Below are positions 50,289-58,961 of a stretch of 64,000 nt of DNA, piece after piece. The stretch is from Methanoregulaceae archaeon (GTDB taxonomy: Bacteria > Armatimonadota > Fimbriimonadia > Fimbriimonadales > Fimbriimonadaceae). The notes under the pieces are model-generated. The model was not told the DNA's origin. It saw only the letters and a program-made list of their open reading frames with translations, and did not search any database. The stretch's first letter is position 1. Each line of letters starts with the position of its first letter. Location: positions 62,001 to 126,000 of the forward strand of contig JADZEW010000026.1 of the NCBI GenBank assembly GCA_020850325.1. The letters run 5' to 3'. The position numbers were made by a program, and so were the translations under genes.

Positions 50289-51620
50289 ATGCCGACCCGA
50301 CGCGATGTGATCAAGCTAGGCGCGAGCAGCCTGCTCGCGGGCTCGATCAGGCGTTGGATTCCGAGTGCCGCCATGCAAGACGCCAACCCAACCCCCGCTC
50401 CCCACGTCGCCGCCTTCGAGAACCTCGCCTTCGGCATGTTCGTCCACTGGGGGCTGTACTCTCAGATCGGTAAGGGCGAGTGGGCGATGAACATGCACGG
50501 CATCCCGCGGGATGAGTACATGAAGCTCATGCAGACCTACACCGCGGCGGATTTCGACGCGAAGAAGCTCGCCCAGACCGCCAAGCGCGCGGGCATGAAG
50601 TACATCACTCACACCACCCGCCACCACGACGGGTTCAGCCTGTACGACACGCGGGGTCTGTCGAAGCTCGACGTGACCCACACCCCCGCCAAGCGGGATC
50701 TCATTCGGGAGTTGGTGGACGCTTGCCGCGCGGAGGGCATCGTGCCCATGCTGTATTGCACCACCCTCGACTGGAGCGACGATCGATTCGAGAACGACTG
50801 GGAGGGTTATCACAAGTATCTGCAGGCGAGCGTGGAACTGCTCTGCACGCGCTACGGCAAGATCGGCGGCTTCTGGTTCGATGGCAACTGGAGCAAGAAG
50901 GACGCGAACTGGCACGAGACCGAGCTGTACGCGGTCATCCGCAAGCACCAGCCCGACGCGATCATCATCAACAACTCGGGGATCGACGCCATGGGCCGGG
51001 GTGGGCACCCCGAGGTGGACAGCGTGACCTTCGAGCGCGGCCGGCCGACTCCGCTCGATCGCAAGGGTGCCAAGAAGTATGTCGCCGCCGAGATGTGCCA
51101 CACGATGAACTTCCACTGGGGCGTGGCGACTCGGGACTTCAACTACTTGTCTCCTGCCCACGTGATCGAAGAGCTGTGTTTCGCGCGCCGAGCTGGCGCG
51201 AACCTGCTGATGAACATCGGTCCTGAGGCTCAAGGCGCGGTTCCTGCCTACGAGGCGGCGGCCCTGGCACGCGTCGGCGATTGGATCGCCATGCACGGTG
51301 GGTCGGATGGAGTGCTGTATCGAGGACGCCCGGTGGGCATCTCCGGCGAGGAAGATGACTTCGCGCTGGCGCTGGGTGATGAGCTTTATCTGTTCGTGAC
51401 CGATCTGACCGCCACCAGCAACACGCAGGTCCACGGCCCGAAGCACCGCGGCGCGGGTCCGCGTGTGTTCAAGGGCGTGGTTCGCGAGTTCAAGGAAGCC
51501 GTGTGGATGGACAACGGCGAGGCTCTGAAGTTCAATCAGGACGCGGGGGCGTTAACGTTGCAGGCGACGGGCTATCCGTACGGGACGAACACGGTGGTGC
51601 GAGTCGCGCGGTTGCGGTAG
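50289..51620 (+). CDS. GH29 alpha-L-fucosidase
   Basis: 443 residues. The N-terminus 'PTRRDVIKLGASSLLAG' is a twin-arginine signal, so the enzyme is exported folded. The catalytic domain has 'FGMFVHWGLYSQ', 'KYITHTTRHHDGFSLYD', and the nucleophile Asp198 in 'GGFWFDGNWS', all GH29 landmarks. It hydrolyses alpha-fucose from glycans. The C-terminal 100 residues form a small beta domain. Monocistronic, after the paralogue 1 terminator. It adds to the glycan-degrading set (GH43, GH116). Confidence 0.93.
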   Translation: MPTRRDVIKLGASSLLAGSIRRWIPSAAMQDANPTPAPHVAAFENLAFGMFVHWGLYSQIGKGEWAMNMHGIPRDEYMKLMQTYTAADFDAKKLAQTAKRAGMKYITHTTRHHDGFSLYDTRGLSKLDVTHTPAKRDLIRELVDACRAEGIVPMLYCTTLDWSDDRFENDWEGYHKYLQASVELLCTRYGKIGGFWFDGNWSKKDANWHETELYAVIRKHQPDAIIINNSGIDAMGRGGHPEVDSVTFERGRPTPLDRKGAKKYVAAEMCHTMNFHWGVATRDFNYLSPAHVIEELCFARRAGANLLMNIGPEAQGAVPAYEAAALARVGDWIAMHGGSDGVLYRGRPVGISGEEDDFALALGDELYLFVTDLTATSNTQVHGPKHRGAGPRVFKGVVREFKEAVWMDNGEALKFNQDAGALTLQATGYPYGTNTVVRVARLR

Positions 51621-52187
51621 CCGGTTCGTCGCGCAGGGCCTCGTCACTTCGTGACTCGAAACCTGCGCCTACACGAGGCAAGCATGTCGTCGGGACGAAC
51701 CCACCGACGACCTCCGGGGTTCACCAGACCGAGCGTAAGCCGCAAGTTTCGAGTCCGAGCAAAGCGAAGGACGAGGCCCTGCGGTCTCGAACCCTTGTCG
51801 ATGCAGGGCACGAGACATTCCTGATCCACGTTGCGTCGTGCCATTTCGCGCCGGGGAAAACCACCCGGCGACCTCGTGAGCTATCAGCGCAAGTCTAACC
51901 ACGAGGACGCTGGCTGGCTTTTGCCAGCGTTAAAGGGCGTTCGCACTCATCCCCTAACACAATGCAACAGCCTCGAGCCCACCGACGACCTCAGGGGTTC
52001 ACCAGCCCCGAGCGTGTGCTGAGAGCCATCTGAAGGAGCAGCCGCGGGTCTCGAGCCCTGCGGTCTCGAACCCTCGTCGATGCAGGGCACGAGACATCCC
52101 TGCCCCACGAGAGAGTCGGATAGCATGTCTACCCCCAAAGCCCTCGGTGGCCGTGCCCTTCCGTTCAGCGGGATCGTCTCATTTGCG
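51621..52187 (+). repeat. Non-coding region with a ~124-bp direct repeat pair
   Basis: This 567-bp stretch has no convincing gene. It holds two diverged copies of a block of about 124 bp: copy 1 at 51700-51823 and copy 2 at 51978-52102, both starting CCCACCGACGACCTC and ending near GCAGGGCACGAGACAT. Each copy can fold a GCCCTGC/GCAGGGC stem nested with GTCTCG/CGAGAC. A separate hairpin (CGCTGGC/GCCAGCG) lies near 51909-51930. Confidence 0.7.
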
Positions 52188-52661
52188 ATGAGCCAGACAG
52201 ACTACATCCGCGCGGAACTTGACTCGGTGCGCACCGACCTCACCGAGACGTTTCCCCACCTTAGCGACGACCTACTCAACTGGGCACCTGCGGCGGGCAT
52301 GAGGACCGTCCACGGGCAGTTCGTCGAGATCATCTCGACCGAGCGTACGATTGTGAATCGGATTACCGGAGCCCCACGCCGGGATCCGGACGAGGAGGAC
52401 GCGCCGCTCTGGGCCGCCAAGTCGGTCTCCGGGCTGATCAGTTTGCTCGACGAAACGCGGGCAGCGACGCTTGCGGCGCTGGGATCGACCGACTTGGACT
52501 CCATCGTCGAAGTTAATCCTGCGTTTGCGGAGTATCTCGGACTGCGCACCGTGACTGCGGGAGAGCTCTTCCGATTCATCGCGCGGCACGAGTCGTATCA
52601 CGCGGGGCAGCTGGTGTCGTATCTTTGGTCGCGCGGAATCGATCCCTATTCGTGGGACTGA
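52188..52661 (+). CDS. DinB-fold protein
   Basis: 157 residues from the ATG at 52188; an earlier in-frame ATG would include repeat-derived sequence and lacks similarity. The helical DinB fold is indicated by 'LDSVRTDLTETFPHLSDDLLNW', given in outline, and 'RFIARHESYHAGQLVSYLW', where the HExxxH-type histidines would bind metal. Function unknown. It is the fourth DinB-type gene in the window. Confidence 0.8.
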   Translation: MSQTDYIRAELDSVRTDLTETFPHLSDDLLNWAPAAGMRTVHGQFVEIISTERTIVNRITGAPRRDPDEEDAPLWAAKSVSGLISLLDETRAATLAALGSTDLDSIVEVNPAFAEYLGLRTVTAGELFRFIARHESYHAGQLVSYLWSRGIDPYSWD

Positions 52662-52704
52662 CCCGAGCGATTCGAGGGCGCTCAATCTTGGCGTAGGAAA
52701 AGGC

Positions 52705-53130
52705 GTGACTCCACTGAAACTCGGACACGTGCATCTCAAAGTCAGCGAGCTTGACCGATCCGCAAAGTTCTATGCTTCCGTCTTCGGACTCCACGTTGAA
52801 GAACGGCTTGAAGGATTCGCCTTCTTGAGCGATGGTCACGTGCACCACTCCATCGCGCTCCAGGAGTTGGGTCCTTTCCCTGTGCGGCCCCAACCCCACG
52901 CCATCGGGCTCTATCATGTCGCCTTCGAGGTCGAATCGGACGACGCCTTTCGCGAGTTCGAAGACCACCTGACCGGAATGGGTATCCGTTTTCAGTCGGT
53001 CGATCACGGGATCTCGTGGGCTGCCTACTTCTCCGATCCCGACGGCAATGGACTCGAAGTTTATGTGGATCGAAGACACGCCGCAGACGGTGCTGGTGCG
53101 TGGACAGGCACGAGTCGACGACTGGCCTAG
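52705..53130 (+). CDS. VOC-family (glyoxalase/dioxygenase fold) protein
   Basis: 141 residues from a GTG. A VOC fold with 'LGHVHLKVSELDRSAKFYAS' at the start, 'GLYHVAFEVESDDAF', and 'YFSDPDGNGLEVYVD' near the end, the classical two-repeat layout with a metal-binding His and Glu. The reaction is not determinable; relatives include extradiol dioxygenases and resistance proteins. It starts 44 bases after the DinB gene and may be co-transcribed with it. Confidence 0.82.
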   Translation: MTPLKLGHVHLKVSELDRSAKFYASVFGLHVEERLEGFAFLSDGHVHHSIALQELGPFPVRPQPHAIGLYHVAFEVESDDAFREFEDHLTGMGIRFQSVDHGISWAAYFSDPDGNGLEVYVDRRHAADGAGAWTGTSRRLA

Positions 53131-53171
53131 ATGACGACTCCTGCACATTGTTCATCTATTTCGGGTATAAT

Positions 53172-53297
53172 CTTTGCAACGTTGAATCCGGCTATGCCGG
53201 AACGGGGGAACCAAACCTTAGGGGTAAATCCAGCTTAACGCTGGACGGGCATCTTTCGGCCCGAACCCGGCAGCTAACCTCGTAGACTCGTCGAAGG
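53172..53297 (+). promoter_or_regulatory. Cyclic di-AMP (ydaO/yuaA) riboswitch 2
   Basis: Conserved aptamer blocks 'AACGGGGGAACC', 'GGGGTAAATCC', 'CCCGAACCCGG' and 'CAGCTAACCTCGTAGAC' are in order. A perfect TATAAT (53166-53171) precedes. A GAGGGCG/CGTCCTC hairpin follows near 53299-53317 and may be the switching platform before the GGGAGGTGG Shine-Dalgarno. Downstream is the paralogous small protein at 53345. Confidence 0.9.
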
Positions 53298-53344
53298 AGA
53301 GGGCGTTTGTCGTCCTCATGAACTCTAGCAACCGGGAGGTGGCT

Positions 53345-53704
53345 ATGAATCTGATCAATGAGACGGAGCGCAACTTCGTGAATGCGCTTGTTGATGGTAC
53401 GCAAAATGTCTTAGTGACCTCACGTCTATCCAAGAGCGAGAAGCTGGACACCCTACAGCGATCAATCCGCGTCCACGCCCACTATGCGAAGCGGTTGAGG
53501 CTCGCGCTGGCAAGGAGTGATGCGTCTGTGGAGCGAAGCAAGATCGAAAGACTCTTGCGACTTCGAGAAGCAGCCGTGAACTACCTTGTCTCGATGGCGA
53601 GGTGGCTGGTCTCACAGGAGCAGCACGAAGGCAGCCTTAGGCAGCGGCCGAGAATGTTTTCGGAGCCTCGCTGGTCTTTACCCAGCGAGCCTAAGACTCA
53701 GTAG
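53345..53704 (+). CDS. c-di-AMP-riboswitch-controlled small helical protein (paralogue 2)
   Basis: 119 residues from the ATG at 53345, after a strong GGGAGGTGG Shine-Dalgarno. It is clearly homologous to 49854-50207 (TE..FVNALVDGT; IERLLRLREAAVNYLV; PRMFSEPRW) but diverged. The same riboswitch plus gene arrangement occurs twice, so it is a real regulatory module. The downstream neighbour on the opposite strand is a cation/proton antiporter, which fits osmotic signalling but is only context. Confidence 0.75.
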   Translation: MNLINETERNFVNALVDGTQNVLVTSRLSKSEKLDTLQRSIRVHAHYAKRLRLALARSDASVERSKIERLLRLREAAVNYLVSMARWLVSQEQHEGSLRQRPRMFSEPRWSLPSEPKTQ

Positions 53705-53727
53705 ACTTCCGAGCGACGTTCGGATCG

Positions 53728-53751
53728 GGCCCCGCCAGGGGTGCCGGGGCC
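53728..53751 (+). terminator. Hairpin between convergent genes
   Basis: GGCCCCG (53728-53734) pairs with CGGGGCC (53745-53751), loop 10 nt. No T-run. It separates paralogue 2 from the convergent antiporter gene. Confidence 0.6.
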
Positions 53752-53773
53752 ATCTCATTACCTAGCTCGCGTG

Positions 53774-54979
53774 CTAAGCATCACTCGGAGCAGGCCTTCC
53801 GATCAATCCGAGACGCCTCATCAAGGGTGAGATCGTCATCCCTTGCACGATAACGCTAAAGGCCACCACTCCGAAAGCTGCTGCCGTCAACTCGCTCAGA
53901 TAAGGGAAGTCTTTTCTCAGACCGAGTACGAGGGCCAGCGAAAGAGCCCCTTTCAGGCCACCCCACACCATTACGTGCTGATGCCGCATCTCAACGCGAT
54001 ATCGGCTGCCCCTGAAGAGCGCCAGAAGCCCGTAGACGCCGATCGCGCGAGAGAGCAAAGCCACCAAGATTGCGGCCACGACCACGACGACCTCTCTGGG
54101 GATGGACTGACCCAGAGCAACCTCGCGGACGCCGATGAGGATGAAGATGATGGAGTTCGAAACGAACGCCACAAACTCCCAAAACGCGTGGACCGCCACC
54201 CGCCCAGCCTCTGTAATGGCGCCAAAGTGCCCCAAGTTGCCGATCATCAGACCTGCGACCACCACCGCGAGAACGCCTGAACAATGGAGCATGTCCGCGA
54301 GGAGGAAAGCGCCAAAGGCCGTCACCGTCGTCAGGAGGAGTTCGACCAGATGCTCGGTAGTCCTTCCTGCGAGATAGAGTGCTGTACCCGCAACCGCAGC
54401 ACCGCAGACTATGCCTCCACCGACCTCGCGAACCAGCGTTAGAGCCACTTGGCCGACACTGAGCTGGGTCCCTGATGCGAAGAGCACGGCGATCCCAAAC
54501 ATGACGGCAGCGGCACCATCGTTCAGTAGGCTTTCCGATTCTACAAAGAGCTTCAACTTGCCGCCGACTCCCGTCTCCTTAAACAGGGCCAGGACGGAGA
54601 CCGGATCGGTTGCCGCGATCAGACTTCCAAACACAAGAGCCACCGGAAACGGCCATCCCACCAACCAACTGAGCGCAGCCGCAGTCAGGAATCCCGCGGC
54701 GATTACGCCCCCTGACGCGAGCACAACCACCGGCACCAGCGTTACCTTCAGCTCTCGCCAACGGAGGCTGAACGCCGCTTCGAACACGAGCGGCGGGAGG
54801 AGTGCCTTAAAGATCAGATCCTTGGTGAGCTCGAATCCGTCGAGAACGCCAAAGATGGCGAGCGCGGCGCCGGCGACAACGAGGCCAACCGTATAGGGAA
54901 GCCTTACGCGACGAGCAAGCAGCGCAACGACGGCCGCCACACAAAGAAGAAGTTCGAAACCCTCGATAGAAAACGACAC
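53774..54979 (-). CDS. CPA1-family cation/proton antiporter
   Basis: 401 residues, about twelve membrane helices. The CPA1 signature 'AATDPVSVLALFKETG' (Asp-Pro) and the essential acidic residues in 'ESESLLNDGAAAVMFG' are present. Exchanges Na+ or K+ for H+ at the cytoplasmic membrane. No C-terminal regulatory domain is attached. The start is GTG at 54979, overlapping the stop of the DUF389 gene by one base, so they are translated together. Confidence 0.9.
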   Translation of the reverse strand: MSFSIEGFELLLCVAAVVALLARRVRLPYTVGLVVAGAALAIFGVLDGFELTKDLIFKALLPPLVFEAAFSLRWRELKVTLVPVVVLASGGVIAAGFLTAAALSWLVGWPFPVALVFGSLIAATDPVSVLALFKETGVGGKLKLFVESESLLNDGAAAVMFGIAVLFASGTQLSVGQVALTLVREVGGGIVCGAAVAGTALYLAGRTTEHLVELLLTTVTAFGAFLLADMLHCSGVLAVVVAGLMIGNLGHFGAITEAGRVAVHAFWEFVAFVSNSIIFILIGVREVALGQSIPREVVVVVAAILVALLSRAIGVYGLLALFRGSRYRVEMRHQHVMVWGGLKGALSLALVLGLRKDFPYLSELTAAAFGVVAFSVIVQGMTISPLMRRLGLIGRPAPSDA

Positions 54980-56157
54980 TACGGAGTGCCTCCAGTACGG
55001 GTCGCCGGCTCAGTGCTCTCGCCATTTGAACGATGGTCCGTAGATTCAGGCGACGTCAAGTCGATGCTTGGGGTCACGATTTCGGGATCAACCTGCGGGA
55101 CATTAGGGGTGGACTTCACGTCGTCGACGGGCAGAGCATCGGGCTCAATAACATGAAGATAACCCTCTGCGGTGGCTTCTTTGGTGAGGAGCGATCGAAC
55201 GTGTAACTCGATCTTCTTTCCGCGGCGTGGTTCAAGTCGGGCTTGAAGCTGACTCACCTGCTCAGGCGTGATCGAGTTCGGAACGCGCACGACCGCAATG
55301 ACAATGTCCGCGTCATAGGACTTCACGAAACGCGATTCGGCAAGAAACGCACCTGGGATCCGCTCGAGTCCCATCCGTAACCGTTGACTGACTGAGCTTT
55401 CGAACTGCTGCTGCTCGAGCGTGGATGAAAGTTGGAAGTAGAGGAAGATCGTCAATCCAAGCAGGATTCCGCCGTCGATGGCCAGCGTCCTCAGATACAC
55501 CCGATCGTCCTTCTGACGCCGCGTTATGTTATGAAATCCGAAGGCGTAAAGGACGGCTGACGAAGCACACTGGATGGCGACCAGATTCGTGAAGAAGAGG
55601 AGAAACGCGCCACCTGCCTGTGGTAACAAGCCCCGCGATAGACAGATTCCGGAGCTTGCAAGCGGGGGCACCAGGGCCGTCGAGATGGCCACGCCGACAA
55701 GACCGACGCTCACGCGAGGGGAAACGGTCGCATAGGCTCCGGCGGCTCCTCCTGCAAGTGCAATCACAAGGTCCAGAAGGTTCGGCTTCGTGCGTGACAG
55801 GATCTCCGAGGCAATCGCAATATCTGGGTGAATCCTGCCCACGACCAACCCGATGCCAACGACCATCGCGGCTCCGACGATTTCTGCCTCGATCGCCCTC
55901 CGCAGGAGCCGAGTATTCCCGTCGACGATCGCCAATGCAAGGCCCATGATGGGCCCCAGGAGCATGGCGATGATCATCGCTCCAATCACCACCGCGGTAC
56001 TGTTGGCGAGCAGGCCATAGGCTGCCACGATCGTCGCCAGGGCATTCATGACCAAGAAGTGCCCACTCAACCAAGCGTTCGAAGCAATCGACTTGCGAAC
56101 TTTAGCTTGATGTTCGCTACGCTCCTCCGCGACAGACAGAGACGACTCATTCACCAT
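54979..56157 (-). CDS. DUF389 (TIGR00341-type) membrane protein
   Basis: 392 residues from the ATG at 56157. Several membrane helices with the DUF389 signature 'NSTAVVIGAMIIAMLLGPIMG', plus cytoplasmic 'ILSRTKPNLLDLVIALAGGAAGAY' region and a C-terminal soluble tail of about 150 residues. DUF389 proteins are of unknown function and occur near ion transporters. Here the gene is coupled to the CPA1 antiporter, which supports a joint ion-homeostasis role. Confidence 0.85.
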   Translation of the reverse strand: MVNESSLSVAEERSEHQAKVRKSIASNAWLSGHFLVMNALATIVAAYGLLANSTAVVIGAMIIAMLLGPIMGLALAIVDGNTRLLRRAIEAEIVGAAMVVGIGLVVGRIHPDIAIASEILSRTKPNLLDLVIALAGGAAGAYATVSPRVSVGLVGVAISTALVPPLASSGICLSRGLLPQAGGAFLLFFTNLVAIQCASSAVLYAFGFHNITRRQKDDRVYLRTLAIDGGILLGLTIFLYFQLSSTLEQQQFESSVSQRLRMGLERIPGAFLAESRFVKSYDADIVIAVVRVPNSITPEQVSQLQARLEPRRGKKIELHVRSLLTKEATAEGYLHVIEPDALPVDDVKSTPNVPQVDPEIVTPSIDLTSPESTDHRSNGESTEPATRTGGTP

Positions 56158-56223
56158 CAACTCACCACTATAGCTAACCCGAGCCGCCAGGCGAAACGAG
56201 CGCGTCACAACTAGACGAGAGCT

Positions 56224-56411
56224 TGACCACAAGACTGACGCCATGGGTCAATGGTTTTAGGGCGAGCAGCGCCATGAAAGGTCGGTGATCGGAGGCCATG
56301 GGTTCGATGATAACCGTCACACTGGGATGGGACCCAACCGTGTCTCGGGGAGACAAAGATGAAATCGATCTCCTTAACCGGCTCATCCGAGCTGAAGCTA
56401 AAAGGTCGTGT
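56224..56411 (-). pseudogene. Remnant of an EEP-family (endonuclease/exonuclease/phosphatase) gene
   Basis: On the minus strand, one frame gives 'FSFSSDEPVKEIDFIFVSP', then a second frame gives 'VTVIIEPMASDHRPFMALL'. Together they match the C-terminus of the intact gene at 58930-60540 ('FTYSAAQPEKEIDFVFFWP' and 'TRVVDEKLASDHRPVFTEL'). A frameshift lies between the two parts and the N-terminal domain is missing. So this is a decayed copy about 2.5 kb from the functional gene. Confidence 0.75.
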
Positions 56412-56493
56412 CCTGCAGAAGTAACCCCATGAAGGGCGGGGATGGCTCGTGCCTCGCAGTTGATGCGCAGGGCATCCTGGCCTCATTTCGGAT

Positions 56494-56547
56494 CACCCCA
56501 CCCCCAACCCCCTCCCCGCGAGACGATCCACTCGCGGAGAGGGGGAG
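56494..56547 (+). repeat. GC-rich palindromic repeat element, copy 3
   Basis: Same element as at 28965-29018 in the same orientation, with arms CCCCTCCCCGCGA and TCGCGGAGAGGGGGAG. It lies 24 bases before the DUF2339 gene start, so it may influence its expression. Confidence 0.85.
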
Positions 56548-56570
56548 TAATATGCGCGTGAGGACCGACG

Positions 56571-58961
56571 ATGGATCCCGAAGCTCTTCGGAGCATTCTT
56601 GAGCGCTTGGACCAAATCGAGCAGCGGCTTAACCGACTCGAGGGGCGAACTGCGATTCCCCGTCCCGCAACGCCTCCCCCTCCACCTCCCCCAACAACCC
56701 CCGTCGCCCCTCCGGTACAAGTCGAGTTCGACCTTGGCCCGGTGACTCAACAACCGGTGAAGCCCACCAAGCCGAGCGGGCTCGACGAGCTACAGCTTGG
56801 CGGGCGAGTTCTGCCGATCGTCGGCGGCGCCGTGTTCCTCCTCAGCATCGTCTTCCTTATCGCCCTCGGCATTTCGCGCGGGATGCTCACGCCCCAGGTC
56901 CAGTTCTTCGGCGCGCTCGGGTTGTCGACGACCTTCGTTATCCTGGGCGCGCTCAAGCGAGACGAACGCGAGGGATTTGGCCAGGTGCTCTCCGCGGTCG
57001 GCTCAGGCGGTCTGTACCTGACCGCCGCGGGTGGCCACGTCTACCACGGCCTCTATGAGTCCAGCGTGGTCGTCATCGCGTTCGTGATGCTCGGGCTCGC
57101 GAATCTCGCATACAGCCTGGGGCGCGGATCGCTTCCCTTCTACGGGCTGGGCGTCGCGGGCGGCCTCGTCGGCGCGGTGCTGCCGATGTCCGAGAAGCAC
57201 ACCGAACTCCACGCCGGGTTGCACTTGTTGATCCTGTTGACCGCAGGAGCGATCGCGGTCCGAAGGCAGTGGTTCGTGCCGTACGCTGCGACGTGGATGA
57301 TCGGCGGGATGATCGTCCTGCCTTGGCTCGGCCAGGATCCCATGGCTCCAAACGTGCGACTCGCGTTGGTCGGGGCTCACGCGCTCATTTCGTCGGTGGT
57401 GCTGGCGTGGTCGACTCGGTTCGAGCGGCACTCGGGGGAGCCCCCCTTCTCGATCGCGGCGCTGGCGCTCGCGGCGGGTGGTCTGGCGATGATGCTGGTG
57501 CCCGCAGAAGCGAACCTCCACTTGGGGCCGCTTGTGCTCGCTCTTGCGGCGGGCGCGGCGGCCTTCCTGATGCCGAAGTCACTCGCCCGCGAGCGCTTGG
57601 CCGCGGCGGCAGTAACGACAGGTTCGATGCTCGCGCCGTGGGGCGACCACCAGCCGACAACCACGTTCATCTTCGCCGGACTTGCGGCGGTGTACGCCGC
57701 GATCGCCTATCGACGGGAGATCGGGACGCTGAGCCTGCTGTCCGCGGTGCTGATCATCGAAGGCGTGTTCGCGATGCAGGTGGCGCTGCACGGCTGGCGA
57801 GACGACTTCTTCGTTCGGGCGATCGGCGAGACTGGCCGGCCGCTGGCGATGCAGCTCAGCGGGAGTCTCGCAGTTGCGGCGTTCCTCGCGTGTGCGGCGT
57901 TTGTGCGCACCCAAGGTAAGACCGCAGGCAGCCTCACCCTCGCCCTGACCACTCCGCTGATCGGCTACCTCGCCTACGTCACGTTCTTCCCCTGGGATAC
58001 CAGCGGCGCGTTCGGCATTCCGATCGGAATCGGCGTCATGGTTGCCGTCTTCGCCGCGTACCTGAGCCAAACCCGCGAGCCCACCGCGGTCCTCCTCGGC
58101 TGGATCGGAACTGCGGTTGCCGTCGGGTTGTTCTGGTACGGCGTGCTACAGGTCGGAGAGCCGGTGCTACTCGTGCCCGCGCTCCTGGTCTCGCTGGCGA
58201 CCATGGGAGCCATGACTCTCGCGACCATCCAACGCGGTACGGGCGAAGCCCCCGACATCGCGCGCTTCCTATTCGGCTTGCTCGGCGGCAGCTTGATCGC
58301 GCGGTTCTTGTACGAAGGCATCCTTTGGCAGTTCGTCGTCGCCCGCGCTCCCGCCGGGACGGTGGCCCTCACGTTGTGGCTGGCCGGACTCATGATTTGG
58401 GCAGGGGCGCGCCCCTCGTGGGCGATGGTGCCGCTGGTGTCGATTTACGCGTTCGTCGTTGGACTGGCCCACGTCGGTGCGTTTGCCTTCGGAACCACCC
58501 CGCTCGAGATCAGCCTTTTGGTTGCCTATCTTCCGCTGATCGCCGCCTTCGGGTCGGTGATGGTGAAGAACGGGATCGAGCGCACCACGGCCTACACCAT
58601 CGCCAGTGCGATCGGCTGGATTCCCTTCTCGACGCTTGGCGTGCGATTGCTCGCCGACCAGAGCGGGATGATGTCGCAGAACGGGGCGACCACCGTCTCT
58701 TGGACGGTGTACGGGGCGCTGATCCTCGCGATCGGGTTCGCGCTGAAGTCTTCTGGGCCGCGGCTCTTCGCCCTGGGGTTGTTCGGCCTGACCGTTGCCA
58801 AGGTGCTCATTGTCGATCTTGCCGCGCTTGATCCGGTGATCCGCATCGCCGCCCTGATGCTCCTCGGGGCCGTGATGATCGGTGCCGGTTACGCCTATGT
58901 TCGACTGCTCCGGAGGCCGGAAGAGAAACTCATCGATCCGGACGAAGCGTCAACTCCGTAA
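56571..58961 (+). CDS. DUF2339-family polytopic membrane protein
   Basis: 796 residues. A short coiled-coil N-terminus ('ILERLDQIEQRLNRLEGR') and a proline-rich linker precede more than 20 predicted membrane helices. Conserved motifs such as 'VLPIVGGAVFLLSIVFLIALG' and 'GFGQVLSAVGSGGLYLTAAG' fit DUF2339. These large membrane proteins are thought to act in envelope or glycan-related processes, but function is unproved. It overlaps the convergent EEP gene by 32 bases. Confidence 0.85.
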   Translation: MDPEALRSILERLDQIEQRLNRLEGRTAIPRPATPPPPPPPTTPVAPPVQVEFDLGPVTQQPVKPTKPSGLDELQLGGRVLPIVGGAVFLLSIVFLIALGISRGMLTPQVQFFGALGLSTTFVILGALKRDEREGFGQVLSAVGSGGLYLTAAGGHVYHGLYESSVVVIAFVMLGLANLAYSLGRGSLPFYGLGVAGGLVGAVLPMSEKHTELHAGLHLLILLTAGAIAVRRQWFVPYAATWMIGGMIVLPWLGQDPMAPNVRLALVGAHALISSVVLAWSTRFERHSGEPPFSIAALALAAGGLAMMLVPAEANLHLGPLVLALAAGAAAFLMPKSLARERLAAAAVTTGSMLAPWGDHQPTTTFIFAGLAAVYAAIAYRREIGTLSLLSAVLIIEGVFAMQVALHGWRDDFFVRAIGETGRPLAMQLSGSLAVAAFLACAAFVRTQGKTAGSLTLALTTPLIGYLAYVTFFPWDTSGAFGIPIGIGVMVAVFAAYLSQTREPTAVLLGWIGTAVAVGLFWYGVLQVGEPVLLVPALLVSLATMGAMTLATIQRGTGEAPDIARFLFGLLGGSLIARFLYEGILWQFVVARAPAGTVALTLWLAGLMIWAGARPSWAMVPLVSIYAFVVGLAHVGAFAFGTTPLEISLLVAYLPLIAAFGSVMVKNGIERTTAYTIASAIGWIPFSTLGVRLLADQSGMMSQNGATTVSWTVYGALILAIGFALKSSGPRLFALGLFGLTVAKVLIVDLAALDPVIRIAALMLLGAVMIGAGYAYVRLLRRPEEKLIDPDEASTP

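Noticed and set aside
51503-51898. 131-residue open frame overlapping the fucosidase end
   Set aside because: It overlaps the GH29 gene and then runs through a diverged direct repeat; no similarity or plausible start.
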